DNA from: Gymnodinialimonas ulvae
GTDB taxonomy: Bacteria; Pseudomonadota; Alphaproteobacteria; Rhodobacterales; Rhodobacteraceae
Assembly (NCBI RefSeq): GCF_037543845.1
Contig: NZ_JBBIFX010000001.1
Span: 1,302,001 to 1,366,000, forward strand
Direction: 5' to 3'
Length of the DNA: 64,000 nucleotides
Shown here piece after piece: positions 17,470-24,692 of the stretch. Every line of letters starts with the position of its first letter. The stretch's first letter is position 1. The notes beneath the pieces are model-generated. The model saw only the letters and a list, made by a program, of their open reading frames with translations. It searched no databases and had not been told where the DNA came from. Both the position numbers and the translations under genes were made by a program.

Positions 17470-19251
17470 TCAGTTAGAGGAATTGGATAGCTGCAAACCA
17501 AGGGGATGTTCAATGTCGGGCCTGAGACCCAGAAGCGGCGCGGTGCGCCGGATGATCTCGGCCGCGACGGGCACCGCCGTCCACCCCGCCGTGCGGCGCG
17601 GCTCCGGCCCCGAAAGCTCCGCCGCCTCGCGCAGCGTGACGACCAGAACATATTGCGGATCGTTCATCGGAAACGCGCTGGCGAAGGTGTTGAGGTTGCG
17701 GTCCTCGTAATACCCCCCTTGCGGACGCGGCAGGTCGGCGGTGCCGGTCTTGCCGCCCACCATGTATCCCTCGACTTCGCCGAAACTCGCCGTGCCGTCG
17801 GTGACAACCGCGCGCAGCATGGCGTTCATCATGGCACTGGTCTGCTCCGAGATGATGCGCGCGCCGTTTTGCGGGGTCTCGCGGCGCTCCAGCGTCGGGA
17901 TGATCTCAGTCCCGCCGTTCACAATCGTCGCGTACGCCGCCGCCAGATGCAGCGGCGAGGTCGACACGCCATGGCCGTAGCTGATCGTCATCGTCGCCAA
18001 TTCGCCCCAGCGCGGCGGCGTCAGCGGCACGCCCGATGCGGCCTCCACGAGCTCGATTTCCGTGGGCTCCAGCAGGTTCAATTGCGCCAGAAAATGCTCC
18101 TGCCGCGACGCGCCGATCACCCGCGCAATCCGCGCCGTCCCGATGTTTGACGAATGGATCAGGACATCGGCCACGGTTTGCTCCGGGCCATAGCTGCGAA
18201 AGTCGCGGATCGCGAAACCCGCCATGCGCAACGGACCCGTCGTGTCGATCATGTCATAGGGGCTGAACAGGTTCAGCTCCATCGCCTGCGCAATGGTGAA
18301 GGTCTTGAAAACGCTTCCCAATTCGTAAACGCCCTGCACCGCGCGATTGAACAGCGGGCTGTCGGCCTGATCGCCTTCCGTCAGGGGGCGTGGCCGCGCG
18401 TTGGGGTCGAAATCCGGCAGGCTCGCCATCGACAGGACCTCGCCGGTGTGTACGTCCAGCAACACCGCTGCCGCCCCGCGCGCGTTCATCAACGCCATGC
18501 CCCCCGCCAGCACTTCCTCCACCGCCGATTGCACCGAAAGATCGAGCGACAACATCAACGGATCGACCCGTGCCGGGTCGCGCAATTCGGCGTCATATTG
18601 CGCCTCGACGCCCGCGATGCCGATCACCTCGGCCGCGTTCACCGCCTCTTCGCCGAAACTCGCCCCGCCAAGGACATGCGACGCGATCGAGCCGTTGGGA
18701 TAAAGCCGCATCTCGCGCGGCCCGAACAGCAATCCGGGAGAGCCGATGTCATGGACCAACTGCTCCTGCTCGGGCGAGATGTAACGCCGCAACCAGATGA
18801 ACCGACTGTCCCCGGTGAAGCGCCGATACAGGTCGTCCGCGTCCATCTCGGGGAAGATTTCAGCCAGACCGTCCGCCGCCTGACGCGGGTAAATGATATC
18901 ATGGGGATGCGCATAAAGCGCGTTGGTGGCGAAATTCGTGGCCAACAACCGCCCATGCCGATCGGTGATGTCGGCGCGTGTGTTAAGGATCGTCGGCCCC
19001 TGGTTCAGGACCCGCGGCTCGGTCGGCTCCGTTGTGGCCAGCGCCGCCATCTTGTAGCCCACCGCGCTGAACGCCATCACGAAGACCGCCGCGACGAGCA
19101 ACAGGCGGCTTTCGGCGCGCACCCGCAGCTTGTCACGCTGTGCTTCGTGACGCAGGCGCAGGTTCTCTTTCTCGACGTTATCCGGGTTTTCACCGCGTGC
19201 ACGGGCGTCAAGGATCCGCGTCAGCGGACGCAATGGGATGCGCAGGCTCAT
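17470..19251 (-). CDS. ftsI: Septal transpeptidase FtsI (PBP3)
   Basis: Class B penicillin-binding protein that cross-links septal peptidoglycan together with FtsW. The 593-residue product has a charged cytoplasmic tail, one membrane span near residues 50-70 (LLLVAAVFVMAFSAVGYKMA), a pedestal domain and the transpeptidase domain. The active-site motifs are present: SVFK (SxxK serine) in the YELGSVFKTFT segment, SSN (SxN) in IHSSNIGTARIA, and KTGT in MVGGKTGTADL. The start overlaps the ftsL stop by four bases. Confidence 0.97.
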   Translation of the reverse strand: MSLRIPLRPLTRILDARARGENPDNVEKENLRLRHEAQRDKLRVRAESRLLLVAAVFVMAFSAVGYKMAALATTEPTEPRVLNQGPTILNTRADITDRHGRLLATNFATNALYAHPHDIIYPRQAADGLAEIFPEMDADDLYRRFTGDSRFIWLRRYISPEQEQLVHDIGSPGLLFGPREMRLYPNGSIASHVLGGASFGEEAVNAAEVIGIAGVEAQYDAELRDPARVDPLMLSLDLSVQSAVEEVLAGGMALMNARGAAAVLLDVHTGEVLSMASLPDFDPNARPRPLTEGDQADSPLFNRAVQGVYELGSVFKTFTIAQAMELNLFSPYDMIDTTGPLRMAGFAIRDFRSYGPEQTVADVLIHSSNIGTARIARVIGASRQEHFLAQLNLLEPTEIELVEAASGVPLTPPRWGELATMTISYGHGVSTSPLHLAAAYATIVNGGTEIIPTLERRETPQNGARIISEQTSAMMNAMLRAVVTDGTASFGEVEGYMVGGKTGTADLPRPQGGYYEDRNLNTFASAFPMNDPQYVLVVTLREAAELSGPEPRRTAGWTAVPVAAEIIRRTAPLLGLRPDIEHPLGLQLSNSSN

Positions 19252-19589
19252 AGCGGCTCCTCCTCATATCCATCCGGCAGCGACGCGTTGTCATAAAGCG
19301 CGTCAGGTGCGGGGAACGGGATCTGCGCCGCATCGCCGAACTGATCCGGCGCCAGCGGCAGCAGCCCAAGACGGTCGAAATTGAATTGCGCCAACTCGCG
19401 CAAGCGGTCGGGCCGGTTGAGATAGGCCCATTCGGCCCGCAACACGCCCAGACGCTCATGCTCGGCGGCAATCTGGCGTTGCAGGCGGTCCACATCGCGG
19501 TCGGCCATCTGGGTCTGGATCGTCTGATGGTAGGCCCAATACCCAAGGCCAATCACGATCAAGGCGGCAACAAGCGTGGTGAAGCGCAT
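19248..19589 (-). CDS. ftsL: Cell division protein FtsL
   Basis: Small bitopic divisome protein that pairs with a FtsB-type partner and links FtsQ to FtsWI. The 113-residue product has an N-terminal membrane span (TTLVAALIVIGLGYWAY, about residues 3-19) followed by a coiled-coil helix (DVDRLQRQIAAEHERLGVLRAEW begins near residue 32). It also has the family-typical NRPDRLRELA segment. ATG at 19589 shares its first base with the rsmH stop (TGATG). FtsL is poorly conserved, so the call rests on topology, size and position. Confidence 0.9.
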   Translation of the reverse strand: MRFTTLVAALIVIGLGYWAYHQTIQTQMADRDVDRLQRQIAAEHERLGVLRAEWAYLNRPDRLRELAQFNFDRLGLLPLAPDQFGDAAQIPFPAPDALYDNASLPDGYEEEPL

Positions 19590-20560
19590 CACGACAATCT
19601 CACATCTGGCAGGCCAAGCAGGGCCGGATCAACGGGTTGGGCGGGGGCATCGGTCCGTGTTGCGATGCGCAGTTTGGCCGAGCGCGCGCGCGGGTTGCGG
19701 GCGATCTCATCGGCCTCCGGCGCAATCGCCTTGCGGGGGGTCAGTGCGAACCCGGGCGTCTTGGCATCGGCCTCGGGCGCATAACGCGACCCGCCGCCGC
19801 CGGTGCTTGACCGCTCCGTCAGGAACCGCTTCACGATCCGGTCTTCCGACGAATGAAACGTCACGACTGCCAGCCGCCCACCGGGTTTCAGCGCCCGCTC
19901 CGCCGCCATCAACCCTTGCGCCAATTGCCCGAATTCATCGTTCACCGCGATGCGGATCGCCTGGAACGAACGGGTCGCGGGATGGCTTTGGCCGGGCTTT
20001 TTGCGTGGCAGGCATTTCTCAATGATATCTGTAAGTTGTAAGGTGGTGTTGATGCGATACTTCAAGCGTTCCGCAACAATTGCCTTGGCAATCCGACGTG
20101 CCGCACGTTCTTCGCCGTAGTGATACAGGATGTCGGCCAAAAGCGGCTCGGACGCCTCGTTCACCACATCCTCCGCCGACACGCCCGCCTGCCCCATCCG
20201 CATATCCAGCGGCCCGTCGCGCATGAATGAAAAGCCGCGTTCCGCAAGATCGAGCTGCATCGACGACACGCCCAGATCCAGCGTTACGCCGTCCAGCGGC
20301 TCGCCGGCCAGAGCGTCCAGTTCCGAAAAGGTGCCCGGCACAAGCCGAAGCCGGTCCCCGAAGGTCCCGGCCCAGTCCGACGCCATCTCGAACGCCAAAG
20401 GATCTCGATCCACCCCAATCACCAGATCCGCACCCCTATCCAGCAATCCACGGGCGTATCCACCAGCGCCGAAGGTTCCGTCCAACCAGACGCCAGTAAT
20501 CGGGCCCGCGCGCTCCAGGATTGCGCCAAGAAGAACGGGGGTATGGGGGGTGTCGGTCAT
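19589..20560 (-). CDS. rsmH: 16S rRNA (cytosine1402-N4)-methyltransferase RsmH
   Basis: SAM-dependent enzyme (formerly MraW) methylating N4 of C1402 in 16S rRNA, affecting start-codon decoding. The 323-residue product has the SAM-binding motif DGTFGAGGYARGLL (residues 26-39), the LDLGVSSMQLD motif near residue 93 and the C-terminal VVTFHSSEDRIVKRF motif. It overlaps mraZ by four bases and ftsL by one. Confidence 0.97.
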   Translation of the reverse strand: MTDTPHTPVLLGAILERAGPITGVWLDGTFGAGGYARGLLDRGADLVIGVDRDPLAFEMASDWAGTFGDRLRLVPGTFSELDALAGEPLDGVTLDLGVSSMQLDLAERGFSFMRDGPLDMRMGQAGVSAEDVVNEASEPLLADILYHYGEERAARRIAKAIVAERLKYRINTTLQLTDIIEKCLPRKKPGQSHPATRSFQAIRIAVNDEFGQLAQGLMAAERALKPGGRLAVVTFHSSEDRIVKRFLTERSSTGGGGSRYAPEADAKTPGFALTPRKAIAPEADEIARNPRARSAKLRIATRTDAPAQPVDPALLGLPDVRLS

Positions 20561-21087
20561 GTTTCATGTTCTGTCACCGGGGTGGGTTTGGCCGGGTTGG
20601 CCAAGGAAATCGGGCGGAAGAATTCTTTGTCGCCGCGCTTGCGGGCCAGCATTTCGGCCAGGCGGTCTTTGGTGGCCTCGCTGTCGGCGGGTTTCAGGAT
20701 GCGGAACGTCGTCCCTTTGCCCTGGAAAATCGCAGCCCCGTCAAGGTTCAGCCTCTCGCGGGCCGGGCCGGGTAAAACGAACCGGCCGGTGTCGTCCACC
20801 TGCACCTCGTCACACAGCGAAAAGTACAGGATTTCAAGGATTTCCCGGTCCTCTTCGCCCTGCGGCATCGCCTGAATATTGGCGCTCAGCTCGTCGAAGG
20901 CATCCCCTGACAGGCATTCCACGAAATCGACGTCGGGTTCACCATAGGCGATGAAAAGGCGTGGGGCTTCTCCGGGGGCGCAGCGGGCATCACCAGCCTG
21001 CAAGGCACGACGGAACTTGGCCGGGAGCGAAACCCGGCCCTTTCCATCAACCTTGCACTCGTTGGTGCCCTGGAACCACGTGTCCAC
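20557..21087 (-). CDS. mraZ: Transcriptional regulator MraZ
   Basis: Double AbrB-like (SpoVT-AbrB) DNA-binding protein that controls its own dcw operon by binding tandem TGGGN boxes. The 176-residue product shows two half repeats, CKVDGKGRVSLPAKFRRAL (residues 11-29) and VQVDDTGRFVLPGPARERL (about 96-114). The start is GTG at 21087, with GAGG about 11 bases upstream; it aligns well with the usual MraZ N-terminus (FxGxxxxKVDGKGR). The C-terminal tail after residue about 140 is longer than in E. coli MraZ. It lies behind a leader of about 260 bases. Confidence 0.95.
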   Translation of the reverse strand: MDTWFQGTNECKVDGKGRVSLPAKFRRALQAGDARCAPGEAPRLFIAYGEPDVDFVECLSGDAFDELSANIQAMPQGEEDREILEILYFSLCDEVQVDDTGRFVLPGPARERLNLDGAAIFQGKGTTFRILKPADSEATKDRLAEMLARKRGDKEFFRPISLANPAKPTPVTEHET

Positions 21088-21135
21088 GTCGCTGTCGCCT
21101 CAAATTCGCCACAAAGTGGCCGCAATGATTGTCCC

Positions 21136-21347
21136 GGAAATGGAAACGGCGGTTGAGGAAGCTGCCACTCCTCAACCGCCGCCCTCGTCCCATTTCTGGG
21201 GTGTCCGACTCCGCAAACTACCTGGGGGGATGTCTGCTCGCTTGCGGGCCGGATCTCGTTGTTCGGCGCAATTGAGATGCCTGTATGAACCTGCCTATTT
21301 TTATTTTGGTTCGGGTCTTGGTGACCCTTTGTTGTCTCGATCTGCCG
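21136..21347 (-). ncRNA. UpsM-like sRNA in the mraZ 5' leader
   Basis: The mraZ leader carries a perfect 13-bp inverted repeat (arms 21147-21159 and 21169-21181, loop of 9). Read towards mraZ it is followed by TTTCCATTTCC, a weak U-rich tract. From the likely promoter to this hairpin is about 210 bases. In Rhodobacter sphaeroides the dcw operon is preceded by an unusually long leader that yields the sRNA UpsM, about 200 nt, ending at a terminator hairpin before mraZ. Position, size and hairpin match; primary sequence identity could not be compared here. Ends are estimates. Confidence 0.6.
21147..21181 (-). terminator. Leader hairpin, attenuator of dcw operon
   Basis: Perfect 13-bp stem (CGGCGGTTGAGGA and its complement) with a 9-base loop, 60-95 bases upstream of the mraZ start codon. 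The downstream tract on the minus strand is TTTCCATTTCC, so termination would be partial, as needed for an operon leader that makes both an sRNA and full-length mRNA. Confidence 0.6.
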
Positions 21348-21354
21348 ATGAACA

Positions 21355-21384
21355 ATATGTCTCACGGGACAGCTCTCCAATCAA
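21355..21384 (-). promoter_or_regulatory. Candidate dcw operon promoter
   Basis: On the minus strand TTGATT (21379-21384) and ACATAT (21355-21360) are 18 bases apart, a modest match to a housekeeping promoter. The predicted start near 21347 would give a leader of about 260 bases. The pair sits immediately downstream of the phased MraZ boxes. The -10 match is weak. Confidence 0.4.
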
Positions 21385-21395
21385 TACCTTTTTCT

Positions 21396-21430
21396 GCCAC
21401 TTTGCCCCAATTTGTTGATTTTGGCCCCAT
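21396..21430 (-). promoter_or_regulatory. MraZ-binding box cluster
   Basis: Minus strand reads ATGGGGC, TTGGGGC and GTGGC with the TGG cores at 21429-21427, 21409-21407 and 21399-21397, that is 20 and 10 bases apart. MraZ is known to bind TGGGN repeats with 10-bp periodicity. One position of the period (near 21418) is degenerate. The cluster lies just upstream of the candidate promoter, about 310-340 bases before mraZ. Confidence 0.6.
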
Positions 21431-21662
21431 TCCAACACTGCATCTTGTGTCGATCCGTGCCAGCGCGACGCGCCATGTAGTAGACACACGTCGGGCAGCA
21501 CCCACGATATGGGGGCTGCAGGGCTCTGCGGAGAGAAGTGGCAGAAGATGGAAGTTTTTTACCGGAAAATCCCAAGATCCTCAGATGGTCTTGGTTTGTT
21601 CCGGTCTCGGGTGATTCGTTTCACCCGCATGCAGCCGCGAAACGGACGCATTCAGCCGCGCG
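21431..21662. other. Intergenic region mraZ leader to mrp
   Basis: No convincing gene in this stretch. It contains a 7-bp hairpin (arms 21608-21614 and 21621-21627, loop TTCGTT) downstream of the mrp gene, without a T-run, which may be a weak terminator for mrp. The remainder upstream of the MraZ boxes is probably the distal promoter region of the dcw operon. Confidence 0.5.
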
Positions 21663-22754
21663 TCAGGCCATGCCGCCGTCGATGAAGCGCCGCGCAAGTG
21701 CGGCATAAGCCTCGGCCATCGGGCTGTCCCCAGCGGCAATCGGCTCGCCCGCATCGCCTGCCACCCGCGTCTCAAGGTCGATGGGCAGCGTGCCAAGGAA
21801 CGGCAAACCAGCCTCGGCCGCGGCGTTCATCACCCCGCCCTGCCCGAAGATATGCGCCTCATGCCCGCATTTTGGGCAATGGAACGCGCCCATATTCTCG
21901 ATCAGGCCCAGGATCGGCGTCTTCAGCGTCTTGAACATATCAAGCGCCTTTTTCGCATCCAGAAGTGCTACATCCTGCGGCGTCGACACGATGATCGCGC
22001 CGGTCACTTCGGATTTCTGGCACAGCGTCATCGCCACATCGCCCGTGCCCGGCGGCAGATCGACCAGCAAAACATCCAACTCGCCCCATTCCACCTGCGT
22101 CAACATCTGTTGCAGCGCGCCCATCAACATCGGCCCCCGCCACACGACGGCCTTGTCCTCCGGCAGCATGAAGCCGATCGACATCAACGTCACGCCGTGC
22201 CCCTGCAAGGGGATGATCGTCTTGCCATCGGGCGAGGCCGGGCGTTTGTTCACGCCCATCATCCGCGGCACACTTGGCCCGTAGATATCCGCATCCAGCA
22301 GGCCCACGCGCCGCCCCTGCCGCGCCAAGGCCACCGCCAGGTTCGTGGACACGGTCGATTTGCCGACCCCGCCCTTGCCCGATCCGATCCCGATGATGCG
22401 TTGCACGCCCGAGGGGGTCATGGACCCCTCCTGCGGTTTCATGTGCCCGCCCACCTTCAGGCTCGGGGGCGGCGTGTTTGGTGCGGGTTTCGCCGCCGCT
22501 GCGGGTGCCGCGGGCGCGGTCAGTGCGACCATCGCGGTCTGGACCCCATCCATCCGCTCCACCAGCGCCTGTGCCGCATCGCGCGCCGGGCCCATCGCTT
22601 GGGCCGCCGCCGCATCCGGCGCTTCGAGGATGAAGCTGACCTTGCCGCCCTGCACCTGCACCGCGCGCACCATGTCGCGGCTCACCAGATCGCCCCCGTC
22701 GGGCAGGGTCACGGCGCGCAGCGCCTGCAGGATGGTCTCTTTCGTCTGGGGCAT
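21663..22754 (-). CDS. apbC: Mrp/ApbC family iron-sulfur carrier ATPase
   Basis: P-loop NTPase that binds and hands over [4Fe-4S] clusters to apo-proteins. The 363-residue product has an N-terminal MIP18-like domain (about residues 1-80), an alanine/proline linker, the deviant Walker A GSGKGGVGKSTVSTNLA near residue 122, LVDLPPGTGD as Walker B, and the cluster-binding CPKC in ENMGAFHCPKCGHEAHIFG. All key residues are present. The next gene upstream is an MFS transporter 27 bases away, so the two may share a transcript. Confidence 0.94.
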   Translation of the reverse strand: MPQTKETILQALRAVTLPDGGDLVSRDMVRAVQVQGGKVSFILEAPDAAAAQAMGPARDAAQALVERMDGVQTAMVALTAPAAPAAAAKPAPNTPPPSLKVGGHMKPQEGSMTPSGVQRIIGIGSGKGGVGKSTVSTNLAVALARQGRRVGLLDADIYGPSVPRMMGVNKRPASPDGKTIIPLQGHGVTLMSIGFMLPEDKAVVWRGPMLMGALQQMLTQVEWGELDVLLVDLPPGTGDVAMTLCQKSEVTGAIIVSTPQDVALLDAKKALDMFKTLKTPILGLIENMGAFHCPKCGHEAHIFGQGGVMNAAAEAGLPFLGTLPIDLETRVAGDAGEPIAAGDSPMAEAYAALARRFIDGGMA

Positions 22755-22781
22755 GGTCGGCCTCGGCTGATGGATTTCCTC

Positions 22782-23990
22782 TCACATAGGGCGATTTGCC
22801 CGGCTTCGCACCCCCATCGCGACACCCCCCATTGCCGCAGCCCCCAACGCGCCCGCAATCGCCAGCGCGGTGGAAATCCCGAAGCCATCCGCCAGCACGC
22901 CGATCCCCAGCGATCCGATCGCCACCGTCCCGAAGCCCACGACCACCCACAGGCTCATCACCCGACCGCGCAATCCGTCCGGCAGATCCGTCTGGATCGC
23001 CGATTGCAGGCTGACGCCGCACCATGTCGAGCAAAACCCCGCCAGTGCCGTCGCCAAAAGCGCCAGCGGCCAGCTTGGCGCAAGCCCCATGGCCACAACC
23101 GCACCCTGCCCCGTGATCGCCGCCGCCCAGACCGCCATCGGGATCCGTGCGCCCACCGCGCCCACGCCCGCCGCCTTCATCACCGCCGAGGCCAGCGCCC
23201 CCGCGCCCGCCGCCCCGGTCAGGAACCCAAGCCCCGCCGCCCCGCGCCCGAACCCGCCATCGGCCAGCACCGGCAGCACCTCCAACGCGCCGCGCGCCAC
23301 CGTTGCGAAAACCAGCGTGATCAGCAGCGCCTGCCGGATCAGCGGCGTGGTCCATGCATGCGCAATCCCCTCGCGCAGGTCGCGCAGGAACGGCGACGGC
23401 GCGCGCGGGGCCAAGGCCCGTGGCTGCAGCACCGGCAGCACCGCCAGCATCGGCACATAACAGATCGCCGCGATCCAAAGTGCCGTGCCGCCGCCCGATG
23501 TCGCGATGATCCAGCCCGCGAAGACCGGCGCCACCAGCCGTGCGATATTGAAATTCAACGCCGTGGCAGAGACCACATGCTGCACCATGTCGCCCGACAC
23601 CAACCGCGGCCCCAGCGACATCCGCACCGGGTGATGCGCCGCCGAGATCACCCCGATGGCCAGCGCCGCCGCCCCAAGGCCTAACGCCCCGACCTGCCCC
23701 GCCACCATCGCAAGGCCCGCCAGAACCACCGCCATCAACCCATTGGTCACAAGCGACGCGCGGCGGATGTCCACCCGGTCCGCCAGCACGCCAAAAAAGG
23801 GGCCCGCAAACAGGGTGGGCAACAAGCTCAACGCCGCCACCAGCCCCACAACCCGCGCCGAGCCCGTCCGCTCCCACGCCAGCCATCCCAGTGTGACCCG
23901 CTGGATCCAGATCGCCTGCACCGCAAAGAAAACGCCCCCGAAGAACAGCCGGAATTGCCGATCCCGGAACGCGCCGCCTGCGATTAACAT
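22782..23990 (-). CDS. MFS transporter, EntS/DHA3-like exporter
   Basis: A 402-residue protein with about 12 membrane segments. It starts FRDRQFRLFFGGVFFAVQAIWIQRVTLGWLAW and contains a GVLADRVDIRRAS loop between segments 2 and 3, the pattern of DHA3-type exporters such as the enterobactin exporter family. Substrate cannot be told from sequence. It is transcribed towards mrp and is divergent from the DUF1127 gene across a 188-base gap. Confidence 0.85.
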   Translation of the reverse strand: MLIAGGAFRDRQFRLFFGGVFFAVQAIWIQRVTLGWLAWERTGSARVVGLVAALSLLPTLFAGPFFGVLADRVDIRRASLVTNGLMAVVLAGLAMVAGQVGALGLGAAALAIGVISAAHHPVRMSLGPRLVSGDMVQHVVSATALNFNIARLVAPVFAGWIIATSGGGTALWIAAICYVPMLAVLPVLQPRALAPRAPSPFLRDLREGIAHAWTTPLIRQALLITLVFATVARGALEVLPVLADGGFGRGAAGLGFLTGAAGAGALASAVMKAAGVGAVGARIPMAVWAAAITGQGAVVAMGLAPSWPLALLATALAGFCSTWCGVSLQSAIQTDLPDGLRGRVMSLWVVVGFGTVAIGSLGIGVLADGFGISTALAIAGALGAAAMGGVAMGVRSRANRPM

Positions 23991-24030
23991 GGTGTTAACC
24001 CAACGGAATGTAACAGAAATGTGTTATGCG

Positions 24031-24058
24031 CTTGCTGCATGGCAGCATTTCGCCATCG
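24031..24058 (+). promoter_or_regulatory. Candidate RpoH-type promoter of DUF1127-sRNA unit
   Basis: CTTGCT (24031-24036) and CGCCATCG (24051-24058) are 14 bases apart, resembling the heat-shock sigma consensus CTTGAA and CCCCATNT. In R. sphaeroides the homologous DUF1127-CcsR unit is driven by RpoHI/RpoHII. Transcription would start near 24064, giving a 5' UTR of about 115 bases. An overlapping short palindrome TGCTGC-ATG-GCAGCA lies in the spacer. Confidence 0.35.
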
Positions 24059-24178
24059 GTCATTGTGCAATCGCAGCATTTGCCTACATTCAATCGGGAC
24101 AGGGCACAGACCCAACCACCAAAGCGGCGCACGGGCAACGGCCCGGTGCTGCCAGAGGATCGAAAAGAGAGTAGTACA

Positions 24179-24400
24179 ATGGCTTACGTTTCAAGCACGA
24201 GAAAATCCAGCGACACGCTGATCAACCGCTTCGCCGCCCTGCGCGTGGATGCGATTGAAGCCTACAACAACTGGCGCGTGTACCGCACGACGCTCAACGA
24301 ATTGAATTCGCTGTCGACACGCGAACTGGCCGATCTGGGGATCAACCCCTCGATGGTGCGCCGCATCGCTCTCGAAGCCGCTTACGGCAAATCCGCCTGA
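24179..24400 (+). CDS. Small DUF1127 protein (CcaF1-like) upstream of sRNA array
   Basis: A 73-residue basic protein with the DUF1127 (YjiS-like) signature LNSLSTRELADLGINPSMVRRIA in its C-terminal third. ATG at 24179 is preceded by AAGAGAG. In R. sphaeroides a DUF1127 protein (CcaF1) is encoded directly upstream of the CcsR1-4 sRNAs, is co-transcribed with them and acts as a small RNA-binding protein in stress responses. The same arrangement occurs here: six CCTCCC-loop hairpins begin 13 bases after the stop codon. An upstream in-frame extension is open but implausible. Confidence 0.9.
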   Translation: MAYVSSTRKSSDTLINRFAALRVDAIEAYNNWRVYRTTLNELNSLSTRELADLGINPSMVRRIALEAAYGKSA

Positions 24401-24413
24401 AGCGAACGACATA

Positions 24414-24480
24414 CCATGCGCCGCTCCTCCCTTGGCGCATGGGACGGTGGGCACGCCTAACCTCCCTTAGGTTTGTCCAC
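24414..24480 (+). ncRNA. CcsR/cuckoo-type sRNA, unit 1 (two hairpins)
   Basis: Hairpin 1 has perfect 9-bp arms CCATGCGCC / GGCGCATGG (24414-24422 and 24434-24442) with loop GCTCCTCCCTT. Hairpin 2 (24447-24480) has an imperfect stem with inner arms CCTAA / TTAGG (24456-24471) and loop CCTCCC. Two stem-loops each exposing a CCUCC motif are the hallmark of the cuckoo/CcsR sRNA family of Alphaproteobacteria; the loop equals the anti-Shine-Dalgarno sequence of 16S rRNA. A small CCCG-GAAA-CGGG hairpin (24491-24502) follows and may separate processed units. Confidence 0.8.
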
Positions 24481-24511
24481 ACCAATACGGCCCGGAAACG
24501 GGTCTCAAGAT

Positions 24512-24578
24512 CGGTTCCCCTCCTCCCAAATCTGGGGACCGTGACGACCGGCAAAGCTCCTTCTCCTCCCTTTGGAGC
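24512..24578 (+). ncRNA. CcsR/cuckoo-type sRNA, unit 2 (two hairpins)
   Basis: Hairpin 3 spans 24512-24541 with arms CGG-T-TCCCC / GGGGA-CCG (one bulged T) and loop TCCTCCCAAATCT. Hairpin 4 has arms GCTCC / GGAGC (24556-24560 and 24574-24578) and loop TTCTCCTCCCTTT. Both loops carry CTCCTCCC or CCTCCTCCC. Stems differ in sequence from unit 1 while loops are kept, which is what selection on structure and loop would produce. Confidence 0.8.
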
Positions 24579-24591
24579 GATGCCAACGGTG

Positions 24592-24670
24592 CCTTCCTTT
24601 CCTCCCATCGGAAGGGGCCGGAATATAGCGGCGATGATCCTCTCCTCCCTTGGATCATCGCCGTTTTTTT
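24592..24670 (+). ncRNA. CcsR/cuckoo-type sRNA, unit 3, ending in terminator
   Basis: Hairpin 5 has arms CCTTCC / GGAAGG (24592-24597 and 24610-24615) and loop TTTCCTCCCATC. Hairpin 6 has perfect 12-bp arms CGGCGATGATCC / GGATCATCGCCG (24629-24640 and 24652-24663), loop TCTCCTCCCTT and is followed by seven Ts. The last hairpin therefore both presents the conserved loop and ends the transcript. Confidence 0.8.
24629..24670 (+). terminator. Intrinsic terminator of DUF1127-sRNA unit
   Basis: Perfect 12-bp GC-rich stem with an 11-base loop followed by T7 (24664-24670). It is the strongest rho-independent terminator in the window and defines the end of the DUF1127-sRNA transcript, just before the convergent Lrp-family gene. 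Confidence 0.92.
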
Positions 24671-24692
24671 ATGTCTTTTCGGATGTTTGACC

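Noticed and set aside
20886..21380. A minus-strand frame through the mraZ leader and into mraZ
   Set aside because: It covers the 13-bp hairpin and part of mraZ in another frame, with no protein-like features; the region is better explained as leader RNA.
24414..24670. Repeated CCTCCC motifs considered as a CRISPR-like or tandem repeat array
   Set aside because: Only the loop is repeated, spacing is irregular and each copy is flanked by its own complementary stem, which fits sRNA hairpins and not CRISPR.
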